A stretch of DNA of 64,000 nt from Salaquimonas sp. (GTDB taxonomy: Bacteria > Pseudomonadota > Alphaproteobacteria > Rhizobiales > Rhizobiaceae). Under the pieces are notes generated by a model. The model was not told the origin of the DNA. It did not search any database and saw nothing but the letters and a program-made list of their open reading frames with translations. Below, in pieces: positions 17,607 through 26,512 of this stretch. Position 1 is the first letter of the stretch, and every line of letters begins with the position of its first letter. The stretch lies in assembly GCA_022340185.1 (NCBI GenBank), contig JAJDOK010000044.1, forward strand, positions 1 to 64,000, written 5' to 3'. Both the position numbers and the translations under genes were made by a program.

Positions 17607-17999
17607 TCAATTCAGCACCGTGCTGGCGTCAGGCAGGTCGAGTGAAAAGGCGGGAATGGCGACGTCGAAACGGTTGCCGTCCTCGTCCGCCATCGTGTAG
17701 CTGCCGCGCATGAAGCCCGATGGCGTCGTCAGCGGGCATCCGCTGGTATATTCGAAGCAATCGCCCGGGCCCAGCACCGGCTGTTCGCCGACCACGCCCG
17801 GCCCGCGCACTTCCTCGATCTCGCCATTTGCGTCAACGATGTGCCAATAGCGTGACAGGAGCTGTACGCTCGTGTCCCCCCGGTTCTCTATTGTCACCTG
17901 ATAGGCCCAGAAATACCGGCTTTCCTGCGGCGAGGAACGTTCGTCGATATAGACGGGCAGGACGCTGACGCTGATCTGCCTGGTTTCCTGTCGGTACAT
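17607..17999 (-). CDS. apaG: ApaG family protein
   Basis: The 130-residue protein is a single ApaG/DUF525 fibronectin-like beta sandwich; YFWAYQVTIENRGD, LLSRYWHIVDANG, VVGEQPVLGPGDCFEYTSGCPLTTPSGFMRGSY are its standard blocks. The biochemical role of ApaG is not settled; links to Co2+ resistance and diadenosine tetraphosphate metabolism are reported for relatives. The ATG giving MYRQETRQ is the family start. A 150-base gap separates it from the divergent transferase gene. Confidence 0.95.
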   Translation of the reverse strand: MYRQETRQISVSVLPVYIDERSSPQESRYFWAYQVTIENRGDTSVQLLSRYWHIVDANGEIEEVRGPGVVGEQPVLGPGDCFEYTSGCPLTTPSGFMRGSYTMADEDGNRFDVAIPAFSLDLPDASTVLN

Positions 18000-18149
18000 C
18001 GGTTCGTAGTTATTGTGCGGGTTGCGGATTGGAATCGGATTTTGCCGAAATGCTGGCGCGCGGCAAGGGGTGGCGTTATCAACTTTCCCAACTGGTCCGG
18101 TATCGAGGCATGATTTGCCCGAACCGGTGAACAATCGCGGAGACCCTAC

Positions 18150-18752
18150 GTGCTCGACGGCAGGATGCGACTGATCATCGGCCCGGCGCTCGACCGCTCC
18201 GGTCGTGCGCTTGCCAGAGCCGGTGTGAGCGCCGATGCCGTAACGCTCGCGGGTTTCGGCCTGGCGCTCGCCGCCGCCATCCTGATCGCCTGGCAGTACT
18301 ACCTTGCCGGGCTGTTTGCACTGGGCTTCAGCCGGTTCGCCGACGGTCTCGACGGTGCGGTGGCGCGCGCGACTCGCAAGACAGATTTCGGCGGCTTTCT
18401 CGACATCGTGCTCGACTTCGCCTTTTACGGCGCGATTCCGCTCGGCTTCGTCTTCGCCGATATCCAAGCCAACGGCGTTGCCGGTGCGGTGCTGCTCTTT
18501 GCCTTCTACGTCAACGGTGCGAGCTTTCTCGCCTTCGCTGTCCTTGCCGAAAAGCACGGATTACAGACATTGGCGCGCGGCGAAAAATCGCTGTTTTTCA
18601 CCACCGGGCTGGCCGAAGCGAGCGAGACGATCCTCGTTTTTATCGCGATGTGCATTTTGCCTGGCTGGTTTCCCATACTCGCCTGGGTATTCGCCGCACT
18701 GACACTTTATACAGCGCTGTCGCGCATCGTTCTGGCGGCGCGCACATTTTGA
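18150..18752 (+). CDS. CDP-alcohol phosphatidyltransferase family protein
   Basis: The 200-residue membrane protein has about six hydrophobic segments and the CDP-alcohol transferase motif DGAVARATRKTDFGGFLDIVLDF (residues about 70-91); by my count the gap between AR and the glycine is seven residues rather than the classical eight. These enzymes move a phospho-alcohol from CDP-linked lipid to an acceptor; the substrate cannot be read from sequence. The start is GTG. The ridA gene follows 38 bases later in the same direction. Confidence 0.85.
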   Translation: MLDGRMRLIIGPALDRSGRALARAGVSADAVTLAGFGLALAAAILIAWQYYLAGLFALGFSRFADGLDGAVARATRKTDFGGFLDIVLDFAFYGAIPLGFVFADIQANGVAGAVLLFAFYVNGASFLAFAVLAEKHGLQTLARGEKSLFFTTGLAEASETILVFIAMCILPGWFPILAWVFAALTLYTALSRIVLAARTF

Positions 18753-18790
18753 CAGGAACCAACAACCTTGACGCAGATGGGGAGGAAGAC

Positions 18791-19177
18791 ATGCCACGCA
18801 AGCTTGTGAGTTCGGGGTCGCACCTGGAGCCGGTCATCGGTTTTTCGCGGGCGGTGCGCATCGGCAACCAGATTGCCGTCGCCGGCACCGCACCGATCGC
18901 CGCTGAAGGCGGCACGGCTGCCAAGGGCGACGTCTACGGTCAGACGCAACGTTGCATCGAGATCATCGAACAGGCGCTGAAGGATGCCGAAGCCGGCCTC
19001 GACAGCGTCATCCGCACCAGGGTGATGTTGACCGATATCGCCACCTGGCGTGAGGCGGCCCGCGCCCATGGCCACGTCTTCGGGGAAATCAGACCTGCCT
19101 GTACCTTCGTCGAGGTTTCGGGTTTCATCGATCCCGACTGGCTGGTCGAGCTGGAAGCCGATGCCGTGACCGATTAG
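18791..19177 (+). CDS. RidA family protein (YjgF/YER057c)
   Basis: The 128-residue protein shows the family pattern GNQIAVAGTAP, VYGQTQRCIEIIEQALKDAEAGLDSVIRTRVMLTDI and PACTFVEVSGF. Canonical RidA hydrolyses reactive enamines and imines from PLP enzymes and carries an arginine near position 105; here the end reads RPACTFVEV, so the arginine-bearing position looks shifted from the canonical KPARSCVAV and the subfamily may differ. GGAGGAAG precedes the ATG. It converges with metZ, whose stop overlaps it by 4 bases. Confidence 0.88.
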   Translation: MPRKLVSSGSHLEPVIGFSRAVRIGNQIAVAGTAPIAAEGGTAAKGDVYGQTQRCIEIIEQALKDAEAGLDSVIRTRVMLTDIATWREAARAHGHVFGEIRPACTFVEVSGFIDPDWLVELEADAVTD

Positions 19178-20385
19178 CGCGCCGTTTTCGCCAGCGCCCG
19201 GCCGATATCCTCGATCAGGTCGTCGGCATCCTCCAGTCCGACCGACAGTCGGACCAGCCCGTCGCTGATCCCCAGTACCTCGCGCGCCTCCGCCGACAGG
19301 TTCTTGTGCGTCGTGGTTGCCGGATGCGTCACCAGGCTCTTGGCGTCGCCCAGATTGTTGGAGATGCGGATGAGTTCCAGCCCGTTTTCGAAGGCGAACG
19401 CGCCTGCCTTGCCGCCCTCCAGTTCGACAGCGACCAGCGTCGAACCGTTGGCCATCTGCCGGCGTGCAAGATCGGCCTGCGGGTGGTCGTCGCGGCCGGG
19501 ATAGAGCACGCGGGCAATTCCCGGCGCCTCAGCCAGATAGTCGGCGATCTTCTCTGCTGTTTGCGTCTGCTGGCCGACCCTCAGCGCCAGGGTTTCGAGG
19601 CCCTTTAGCATGACCCACGCATTGAACGGGCTCATGCCCGGTCCGGTATGGCGGAAATAGTCGTGCAGATTTTCGTCGATCCATTCCTTGTCCGACAGCA
19701 CGATGCCACCGAGGCAGCGGCCCTGCCCGTCGATGTGCTTGGTCGTCGAATAGACGACGATGTCGGCGCCGAGGTCGAGCGGCTTCTGCCATAGTGGCGT
19801 GGCGAACACATTGTCGACGATGAGCTTGGCACCGTTTTCGTGGGCGAGGTCGGCGATCGCCGCGATGTCGCACAGTTCCAGCGTCGGGTTGGTTGGGCTT
19901 TCCAGAAAGAACACCTTGGTGCTGGGCCTGACCGCCGCCTTCCAGGCTTCGATGTCCCTGCCATCGACCAGCGTGCATTCCACGCCATAGCGCGGCATCA
20001 GCGTCTCGATCACCCAGCGACAGGAGCCGAACAGCGCACGCGCGGCGACGATATGGTCGCCCGCATTGGCCTGGCAGGCGATCGACGCAGCGACGGCGGC
20101 CATGCCCGACGCGGTCGCGCGCGCATCCTCCGCGCCTTCCAGCAGGCACATGCGCTTTTCGAACATGTCGACGGTCGGATTGGCGTAACGCGAATAGATG
20201 AAGCCCTCATCCTCGCCCTTGAAGCGAGCCTCGGCAGCCTCCGCATTGTCGTAGACGAAGCCCTGGGTCAGGAACAGCGCCTCGGACGTCTCGCCGAACG
20301 CCGAACGCTGCGTGCCGCCATGCACCATTTCGGTTGCGGGCCGCCACTGACGCCTTGCCTTAAGTTCGGTATTGTCCGCTTTCAT
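19174..20385 (-). CDS. metZ: O-succinylhomoserine sulfhydrylase
   Basis: The 403-residue enzyme of the Cys/Met-metabolism PLP family makes homocysteine from O-succinylhomoserine and sulfide. Diagnostic stretches are FIYSRYANPTVDMFE, SGMAAVAAS, the cofactor lysine in VYSTTKHIDGQGR and GHPATTTH-like THPATTTHKN near the C-terminus. The SAM-II riboswitch with terminator directly upstream strongly supports a methionine-pathway role and shuts transcription off when S-adenosylmethionine is plentiful. Confidence 0.94.
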   Translation of the reverse strand: MKADNTELKARRQWRPATEMVHGGTQRSAFGETSEALFLTQGFVYDNAEAAEARFKGEDEGFIYSRYANPTVDMFEKRMCLLEGAEDARATASGMAAVAASIACQANAGDHIVAARALFGSCRWVIETLMPRYGVECTLVDGRDIEAWKAAVRPSTKVFFLESPTNPTLELCDIAAIADLAHENGAKLIVDNVFATPLWQKPLDLGADIVVYSTTKHIDGQGRCLGGIVLSDKEWIDENLHDYFRHTGPGMSPFNAWVMLKGLETLALRVGQQTQTAEKIADYLAEAPGIARVLYPGRDDHPQADLARRQMANGSTLVAVELEGGKAGAFAFENGLELIRISNNLGDAKSLVTHPATTTHKNLSAEAREVLGISDGLVRLSVGLEDADDLIEDIGRALAKTAR

Positions 20386-20431
20386 CTCAAGCCTCCGTCG
20401 CCCGTTCCCCGAAGAAAGGAAATTTAGGCAT

Positions 20432-20468
20432 AAAAAAACCGGTTCGCGCGTAAAAGCGCCAACCGGAT
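20432..20468 (-). terminator. Expression-platform terminator of the metZ SAM-II riboswitch
   Basis: On the minus strand CCGGTT (20466-20461) and AACCGG (20444-20439) form a stem extended by imperfect GC pairs, followed by seven T residues (20438-20432). It lies between the riboswitch and the metZ start. Confidence 0.85.
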
Positions 20469-20479
20469 CGTATATCCGC

Positions 20480-20552
20480 AGCCCTTTTAGCGACTTGTTT
20501 TACGTGGCTGCAAGCCGGCCATCCTTTTGGGAAAGGCAAATCACCACGGAAT
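20480..20552 (-). promoter_or_regulatory. SAM-II riboswitch upstream of metZ
   Basis: The minus strand reads GGTGATTTGCC, then CCGGCTTGCAGCCACGT, then AAAACAAGTCGCTAAAAG. These are the conserved parts of the SAM-II pseudoknot aptamer, found mainly upstream of metA and metZ in Alphaproteobacteria: the P1 stem GGCTTGCAGCC and the pseudoknot strand AAGTCGCTAAA. Boundaries are approximate. Confidence 0.92.
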
Positions 20553-20643
20553 ATGGTGTGGTTTACGCTTCAAGCGCGGTTGCGTCAATCATGCGATGGG
20601 CTATTGCTGTATTTTGTCTCGTCGAACGCGGAAATGATCGCCC

Positions 20644-21732
20644 TTGCCGCAAACCGGAATCCTGCCCGATACCGATATTCTTCGCCTGTTCGAAACGGGC
20701 GCCATCAGCGCGCCTGAACCCGATCCCGACCAGGTTCAGCCGGCAAGCCTCGATCTGAGATTGGGCGACAGGGCCTATCGCATCCGCGCCTCCTTCCTGC
20801 CCGGCAGCCATGCCACGGTGGCTGACAAGCTCGAACGCCTGAAGCTGCACGAATTCGACCTGAAGGACAGCGCGGTGCTGGAAACCGGCTGCGTCTATCT
20901 CGTGCCGCTGCAGGAGCACCTCGCCCTGCCGGACGAGATCGCCGCGTCCACCAATCCGAAGAGTTCGACTGGCAGGCTCGACATTTTCACCAGAGTGATC
21001 GCCGACCGTGCCCAGGGTTTCGACCACATCGAACCCGGCTATCGCGGCCCGCTCTATCTCGAGATCAGCCCCTCGACCTTCCCTGTGGTCGTGCGTGCCG
21101 GCTCGCGTCTGTCACAGATCCGCTTTCGTATCGGCGATGCAGCGCTGGATGATGCCGCGCTCGCAAGGCTGCATGCCGAACAGACGCTTGTCGCCGCCAC
21201 GCAGCCGCATATCCATGGCGGTGGCATTGGCCTGTCGATCGACCTGGAGGGAGACTCGAACCGCCTCGTTGGCTATCGGGGAAAACGCCATACCGGCGTC
21301 ATCGACGTCGACACGAAGGCGGCCTGTTCAATCCTCGATTTCTGGGAACCGATTCACAATCGCGGTTCGGCCGACCTCGTCCTTGATCCGCATGAATTCT
21401 ATATCCTGGTTTCGCGAGAGGCCGTGCATGTGCCGCCTGATCACGCCGCCGAGATGGTGCCCTTCGACCCGCTGGTCGGCGAGTTCCGTGTCCACTATGC
21501 CGGCTTCTTCGATCCCGGTTTCGGCCACGCCGAGGCCGGCGGCGCCGGGGCGAGGGCGGTCCTCGAGGTTCGCAGCCATGAGGTCCCGTTCATTCTTGAA
21601 GATGGCCAGCTCGTCGGCCGGCTGGTCTATGAGCGCATGAGCGCGATACCGAAACGCCTGTACGGCTCAGGCCTCGGTTCGAATTACCAGGCCCAGGGCC
21701 TGAAGCTCTCCAAGCATTTCCGCGCCGATTGA
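20644..21732 (+). CDS. dcd: 2'-deoxycytidine 5'-triphosphate deaminase, long bidomain form
   Basis: The 362-residue protein has two dUTPase-like halves. The first half carries QPASLDLRLG and NPKSSTGRLDIFTRV, where SSTGR/SSxxR and the acidic residues resemble the dCTP deaminase site; the second contains GRLVYERM. The fused length of about 360 is known for alphaproteobacterial dCTP deaminases, which feed dUMP synthesis. No in-frame ATG exists near the conserved beginning (PQTGILPDTDI), so a TTG start is taken; the ATG at 20634 is out of frame. Confidence 0.85.
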   Translation: MPQTGILPDTDILRLFETGAISAPEPDPDQVQPASLDLRLGDRAYRIRASFLPGSHATVADKLERLKLHEFDLKDSAVLETGCVYLVPLQEHLALPDEIAASTNPKSSTGRLDIFTRVIADRAQGFDHIEPGYRGPLYLEISPSTFPVVVRAGSRLSQIRFRIGDAALDDAALARLHAEQTLVAATQPHIHGGGIGLSIDLEGDSNRLVGYRGKRHTGVIDVDTKAACSILDFWEPIHNRGSADLVLDPHEFYILVSREAVHVPPDHAAEMVPFDPLVGEFRVHYAGFFDPGFGHAEAGGAGARAVLEVRSHEVPFILEDGQLVGRLVYERMSAIPKRLYGSGLGSNYQAQGLKLSKHFRAD

Positions 21733-21740
21733 GATGGCGA

Positions 21741-22424
21741 TCAGTTGTCGTCCTCGCACGGCCAGGTCGTCGGAATCTGCACTTCCGGTGGCAGCATGGT
21801 CGTTGTATCGCCGCACGACATGTCGATCTGCCATTGCGCCAGCCCGATCGCCTGCGACAGGTCCACGCCCTCGATCCGCGTCAGGTAGAAATAGGCGCCG
21901 GTGAAATCGATCGGCGTGTCGAAGCGCGCGAGGCGAAAGTCGGCGCGCGCCACATTGGCATGGGTGAAATTGGTGCCGTTGATGTCGGCATTGGTAAACA
22001 CGGCCCGGCCCAGTTCCGATTTCTCGAAGTCGACATTGGCCAGCGCGGCATCGGTGAAATCGGCGCGCTGCATCTCGGATTTGCCGAATCGCGCCGACGT
22101 CAGGTCGGTTCCCGCAAATGAGGTGCGGAAACCGATCGCCTTTTCGAAATTGGCGCCGGCCGCCTTTGACGCATCGAGCATCGAGCGCAGCAGATTGGCC
22201 TTGGAAAGATCGGCGCCGTCGAGGCCGGACTTGCGCAGATCGGTGGAGGTGAAATCCGTCCCGCTGAGATCGGCGCCCGACAGATCGACCCCTCCGATGA
22301 TGAGATTGCGCTTCCTGCATCCGCTCCAGTCTACCCCGGGATTCGGATCGGCATTGCAGTCGGCGGCATTGGCCGGCCTCGGCGTCCATGCCATCAGCCC
22401 GACCGCAAAGATTGTGGCCGTCAT
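21741..22424 (-). CDS. Exported pentapeptide-repeat protein
   Basis: The 227-residue product has a signal peptide (MTATIFAVGLMAWTPRPANA) and a Cys pair in ADCNADPN...WSGCRKRNL. Residues about 35-165 are pentapeptide repeats of the A(D/N)LXX type (DLSGADLSGTDFTSTDL, ADLSKANL, ADFTDAALANVDF), which fold as a right-handed quadrilateral helix. A C-terminal section has two more Cys (MSCGD, WPCED). The start is uncertain because the arginine-rich frame continues upstream, and GTG at 22427 is adjacent. Exported location separates it from DNA-mimic gyrase-protecting relatives. Function unknown. Confidence 0.8.
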   Translation of the reverse strand: MTATIFAVGLMAWTPRPANAADCNADPNPGVDWSGCRKRNLIIGGVDLSGADLSGTDFTSTDLRKSGLDGADLSKANLLRSMLDASKAAGANFEKAIGFRTSFAGTDLTSARFGKSEMQRADFTDAALANVDFEKSELGRAVFTNADINGTNFTHANVARADFRLARFDTPIDFTGAYFYLTRIEGVDLSQAIGLAQWQIDMSCGDTTTMLPPEVQIPTTWPCEDDN

Positions 22425-22590
22425 CACCGCCCGCGTCGCGGCCCTCGTCGCGCTTGGCAGTGATCGGGTAAACCGTCGCTGTTTTGTTATTGTGCTGTGG
22501 TGCAAGAAAACCTCCCGCCAGATCGAGTTGGGCCGGGTGTTACCCGACCAGGACAACTATGCCTTCCGGTCCCCGCCGCCGGCAAGCATC

Positions 22591-24579
22591 TTACCCGATA
22601 TTGGCATTTCGGGAGGAATTTGCCAGCCCGTGCGGCGTCTTTTCCCAGCGGAACGGATCGAGAATGAGCTGATAGAGCGCCCGCCAGCCTGCCACCGAGA
22701 TCAGCAGCCAGTAGACGGGCAGCGCCAGCAGCCATATTGGCGAGGACCTGCCGCCGGATTGCTGGCGCACCCCATGGGCGAGCGAGGCGTAGGTCGTATA
22801 GCCGCCCACGAGATTGAACAGGGAAATTCCGAGTAGCAGCGTGTCGCCGCCATGGGTGCCCCAGACAAGAAAGCTTGCCAGCTGCCAGGCGAGATAGGCG
22901 AGGAAGAAGGGGTGGATCAGCATGGAGACAACGATGGCGGTAATCGTCAAATGGAAGAACAGGCTTCCTGTCGCACCCAGTTCGCGCGCCGTACGCAGCG
23001 GATTGCGCGAATGGACCAGCATCGTTTGCAGCCAGCCCTTGAGCCAGCGCGTGCGCTGTTTCATCCACACCGACATGATCGGCGGTGCCTCCTCATGGGT
23101 CGGGCAGGTGATCGTGCCGCAGCGCCGTCCGAGCCGAGCCAGACGAATGCCGAGATCGGCGTCTTCGGTCACGTTGAATGGATCCCAGCCGCCAGCCGCC
23201 CTGAGCAGTTCGGTGCGGAAATGGTTCGATGTCCCGCCAAGCGAAAGCGGCGCGCCCAGCCTCTCCAGCAAGGGCAATGTCCCGAGAAACTGGGTCCGGT
23301 ATTCGATCGCGAACAGCCGCGTCAGCCAGCTCTGCGTACGGTTGTGGATCAGCAATGGCGCCTGGACGCAGGCGAGCCTCTCTCCGCCCGCTTCGAGTTT
23401 CTCGAAGGCCTCGCGCAATTGCAGTTTGTGCGGCCGATCCTCCGCATCATAGATGACGGTATATCGACCCGAACAAAGTGGCAGGGCGTAGTCGAGCGCC
23501 TTGGGCTTGGTACGCGGTTCGCAGGGCGGACACACGATCACTTCGAAACCTTCAGGCAAATCGAGCCGGCGTATTGCCTGTATGGTCTCCGGATCGTCTT
23601 CCTCGCAGACGAGGAAGACTTCGCGCTTCGATACCGGCCAGTCGAGCCGGTCGAGCGCGGCGACCAGATGGGCAACTTGCCCCGCCTCGCCCTTGAGTGC
23701 GACCAGTATCGAATAGACGGGAAGCTCTTCCGGTGCGATCCGTCGTGGGCGGAAGGGCCGTCTCACGTCGGTTCCGCTGATATCCAGCATCACGATCAGC
23801 ATCGCCCTGAGCAGAATGCTCGCCAGATAGAAGACTGCGAGAAATACGGCAGCGGCGACAAAAGCGGCATGCAGGTCGAAGAAGACCCCGCCGCCGATAA
23901 GCAGCCCGGCAAAGACAAGCGCGACCGCCTGCCCGCTGGTCAGTCGCCGTCTCGCCGAATAGACCGGCAATCGTTTTGCCAGATCATTGACCGCCCGCCT
24001 TGCGTAACCCTGTCGGCTGGCTTCGAACAGGCTGCGCCTAAGCGTCACCTGCCCGGTAAAGACGGCACGGCGGAAGGTGTCCGGCATCTTGTTCGCCAGC
24101 GTGGCGACGCGCGCATAACCGCTTGCTTGCGGCGAGACGAACAGTCGCGAGCGATCCCCGAGCAATTCCTTGGCGCCGATTGCCCGCAATTCGTCGACGC
24201 TCGCTGTTGCCCTGGAGACGATACGGCCTGGATCGGGTCCTTGCCGGCTGAATTGCGCGCCGACTTGTGCGGCGAGGCGCCGCTCATAGTCCTCGCGCGC
24301 GATGACGCCGCGGTGGATGAGGATTTCACTGGCCGCTATTCCCGTGCGATCGGAGATTGCCGCCGCCTTTGCAAGCAGATGCAGGGGCAATCCGGTCCGC
24401 TCCAGAAAGGCGATATCGGCAGGCAGTGCGGTACCTGCGACACCATACGGGTCGGCTTTTACGCTGTTGCCGTCGTTCGGTCGCACAAATGATTTGGCCC
24501 GTATGCCGGCATCTCGCGGCCGCGGCACGCGAGCGGATGGTTGCGGTTCGCCGGCCGGCTGGCCCCACGCCGGGTCCAA
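22591..24579 (-). CDS. Family 2 glycosyltransferase, XagB-like, membrane-bound
   Basis: The 662-residue protein resembles polysaccharide synthases. Residues about 55-115 look like a type II secretion GspE N-terminal-like domain (HLLAKAAAISDRTGIAASEILIHRG), then comes a two-helix membrane hairpin (about 215-275), a GT2 domain with VYDAEDRPHK as the DxD site, TEDADLGIRL as the acceptor/base region and QRTRWLKG as the QxxRW product-site motif, and four C-terminal membrane helices. The start is proposed at a TTG with AGGGGGA about seven bases upstream; a longer frame overlaps the divergent gene and lacks conservation. The polymer made is unknown. Confidence 0.85.
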   Translation of the reverse strand: MDPAWGQPAGEPQPSARVPRPRDAGIRAKSFVRPNDGNSVKADPYGVAGTALPADIAFLERTGLPLHLLAKAAAISDRTGIAASEILIHRGVIAREDYERRLAAQVGAQFSRQGPDPGRIVSRATASVDELRAIGAKELLGDRSRLFVSPQASGYARVATLANKMPDTFRRAVFTGQVTLRRSLFEASRQGYARRAVNDLAKRLPVYSARRRLTSGQAVALVFAGLLIGGGVFFDLHAAFVAAAVFLAVFYLASILLRAMLIVMLDISGTDVRRPFRPRRIAPEELPVYSILVALKGEAGQVAHLVAALDRLDWPVSKREVFLVCEEDDPETIQAIRRLDLPEGFEVIVCPPCEPRTKPKALDYALPLCSGRYTVIYDAEDRPHKLQLREAFEKLEAGGERLACVQAPLLIHNRTQSWLTRLFAIEYRTQFLGTLPLLERLGAPLSLGGTSNHFRTELLRAAGGWDPFNVTEDADLGIRLARLGRRCGTITCPTHEEAPPIMSVWMKQRTRWLKGWLQTMLVHSRNPLRTARELGATGSLFFHLTITAIVVSMLIHPFFLAYLAWQLASFLVWGTHGGDTLLLGISLFNLVGGYTTYASLAHGVRQQSGGRSSPIWLLALPVYWLLISVAGWRALYQLILDPFRWEKTPHGLANSSRNANIG

Positions 24580-24679
24580 TTGAAGTTCCCCCTTGCCCGT
24601 AAACCTGCTAAAGCAGCATTGCGGCGGCTTTGGCCAAGTATTGTGGCTTGACCGAAAGCTTACAATCCATGCGGGAAGA

Positions 24680-25561
24680 ATGCGAGTCCCAAACCTTCGA
24701 GTGCTTGCAAGGAACGCTCTGAAAGCTGCCGCCTGCGTTTTTGTGGTGGCGGCGGCTGTTTTCGCATCCGGCATGCCTTCGATGGCCCAGGGTGTTTCGA
24801 TCCCGAATTTCTGGGATCCGGGCGAGCATCTTGCCAAGCCCGATCTTTCCACGCTGCAGCGTCTGCGCTTCCTGACGACGACAGACTTCCCGCCGTTCAA
24901 CTTTATCGACCGCAGGAAACGGCTGACCGGCTTTCACGTCGATCTGGCCCGCGCCGTATGCGCCGAACTCGATATTCTGCCGAAATGCCAGATCCAGGCG
25001 CTGCCCTGGGATGAACTGGAACAGGCGATGGCGCACGGAGATGGCGATGCGATCATTGCCGGTATCGAGATCAACGCCGAAACCCGCAAGCGTTTCGAAT
25101 TCTCGCGGCCCTATCTGCGCATTCCCGCCCGCTTCATCGCGCGCAAGTCGGACAGGCTGGGCGAACCGATGGGTGAGGTCGTGCTGCGCCACAGGGTCGG
25201 GCTGGTGGCCGGCTCCCAGCATCTGATCTGGTTCGACACAGTATTTCCGCGCGGCCTGCGCGAGGTCTTTCCGACGCGGCAGGCTGCCCTGGACGCATTG
25301 CAGGCCGGGCGGATCGATCTGGTCTTTTCCGATGCCGTATCTTTGTCCTTCTGGCTCCTTTCGGAGGCTTCAAAGGATTGCTGTGCCTTTGCCGGTGGGC
25401 CCTATTTGCCTTCATCCGATTTCAGCCAGGGCCTCGCCATCGCCTTCCCCAAGGGGCGTACCGATCTTTCCGCCGCCGCCGATTACGCCTTGAAGGAAAT
25501 CAGCGAGAATGGCGTCTTCGCCGAACTCTATCTGCGCTATTTTCCGCTCGGACTTTACTGA
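24680..25561 (+). CDS. ABC transporter substrate-binding protein, family 3 (amino-acid type)
   Basis: The 293-residue periplasmic protein starts with a signal peptide (to about residue 37, ending SMAQ). The SBP_bac_3 pattern is clear: LTTTDFPPFNFIDRRKRLTGFHVDLARAVCAEL, IAGIEINAETRKRFEFSRPYLRIPARF, and a final YFPLGLY. No permease or ATPase gene is nearby, so it is an orphan binding protein or a sensor partner. It is divergent from the XagB-like gene across about 100 bases. The ATG giving MRVPNLRVL is preferred to an earlier alternative start. Confidence 0.88.
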   Translation: MRVPNLRVLARNALKAAACVFVVAAAVFASGMPSMAQGVSIPNFWDPGEHLAKPDLSTLQRLRFLTTTDFPPFNFIDRRKRLTGFHVDLARAVCAELDILPKCQIQALPWDELEQAMAHGDGDAIIAGIEINAETRKRFEFSRPYLRIPARFIARKSDRLGEPMGEVVLRHRVGLVAGSQHLIWFDTVFPRGLREVFPTRQAALDALQAGRIDLVFSDAVSLSFWLLSEASKDCCAFAGGPYLPSSDFSQGLAIAFPKGRTDLSAAADYALKEISENGVFAELYLRYFPLGLY

Positions 25562-25564
25562 ACA

Positions 25565-26347
25565 CTACTTTTTGAAGGGCACCATCAGCGTCCAGTCGAG
25601 CCGGACGGGCTTCTCGTCCTGCCATTCTTTCAGCCCGATCTGCATGCCATCATGGCCGAGCGCCGGCTGCGGCACATAGGTCGAGAACATCCTGTCCCAG
25701 ATCGACAGATTGAAGCCGTAATTGGAATCGGTCTCGTTTCGGTCCGAGGAATGATGCACACGATGCATGTCGGGCGTGACGATAACGAGCCGCAGCCCTT
25801 TGTCTAGCCATGTTGGCAGACGCATGTTGGCATGATTGAACATCGCGCCGCCATTGAGCACGATCTCGAAGATCAGCACCGAGACGGCCGGCGCGCCAAG
25901 CGCGATGACCACAACATATTTCCACACCATCGACAGCAGGATCTCGATCGGGTGGAAGCGGATCGCCGTCGATACGTCGATGTCGATGTCGGAATGGTGC
26001 ATGCGGTGGATTCGCCACAGGATCGGTATCTTGTGCGAGGCCAGATGCGACAGCCAGATCGCGAAATCGAGTACCGCGAAGGAAGCGATGATGGCAAACC
26101 ATCGCGGCGCGGCGATCATGTTGAACAGGCCGACACCTTCTGCCTGCGCCCATAGCGCCCCGCCCACGGCAGCCGTCTTGAACACCAGGCGCAGCAGCAC
26201 CGAATCGATGAGTACGATGGTCCAGTTGGTGAACCAGCGCTTCGCCTTGACCGGATGCAGGTCACGCTTCGGCGCAAGAATTTCCAGCGCCGCGAAGACG
26301 ACGAAAAGGCCGATGAAGATCGCCAGTCTTGTCTGCGCTTCCTGCAT
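25565..26347 (-). CDS. Sterol desaturase / fatty acid hydroxylase family protein
   Basis: The 260-residue membrane protein shows the histidine clusters of the di-iron family: SHLASHK, HRMHHSD and PDMHRVHHSSDRNETDSNYG, with about four hydrophobic segments. Such enzymes hydroxylate or desaturate lipids; the substrate is not known here. GGAGGG precedes the ATG. The stop converges with the binding-protein gene at a four-base gap. Confidence 0.9.
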   Translation of the reverse strand: MQEAQTRLAIFIGLFVVFAALEILAPKRDLHPVKAKRWFTNWTIVLIDSVLLRLVFKTAAVGGALWAQAEGVGLFNMIAAPRWFAIIASFAVLDFAIWLSHLASHKIPILWRIHRMHHSDIDIDVSTAIRFHPIEILLSMVWKYVVVIALGAPAVSVLIFEIVLNGGAMFNHANMRLPTWLDKGLRLVIVTPDMHRVHHSSDRNETDSNYGFNLSIWDRMFSTYVPQPALGHDGMQIGLKEWQDEKPVRLDWTLMVPFKK

Positions 26348-26417
26348 CTGCCCTCCGTGTTTCGGTCACCGCGAATATGGGCCACGAACCCCTCGGTGGC
26401 CAGAACCGTGGACGATA

Positions 26418-26446
26418 TGACACGTCCCGCGCCGCAGGTCGTGTCA
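26418..26446. promoter_or_regulatory. 29-bp imperfect inverted repeat between terB-like and desaturase genes
   Basis: On the minus strand TGACACGACC and GGACGTGTCA flank nine bases, with nine of ten pairs matching. It includes a TTGACA -35-like hexamer at its left end. It could be an operator for the desaturase gene or an imperfect terminator for the upstream gene; no T run follows. Confidence 0.5.
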
Positions 26447-26512
26447 ATCAGGTTCAATTGACGGTGAAAAGGATACGGTGCCGCCCGATCATGGGATCGG
26501 TTCTTGCGTCAC

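Noticed and set aside
22852-24492. Long plus-strand frame (546 codons) opposite the glycosyltransferase
   Set aside because: The minus strand encodes a complete GT2 enzyme with catalytic motifs; the plus-strand product is low-complexity Arg/Gln/Asp-rich and unlike any family.
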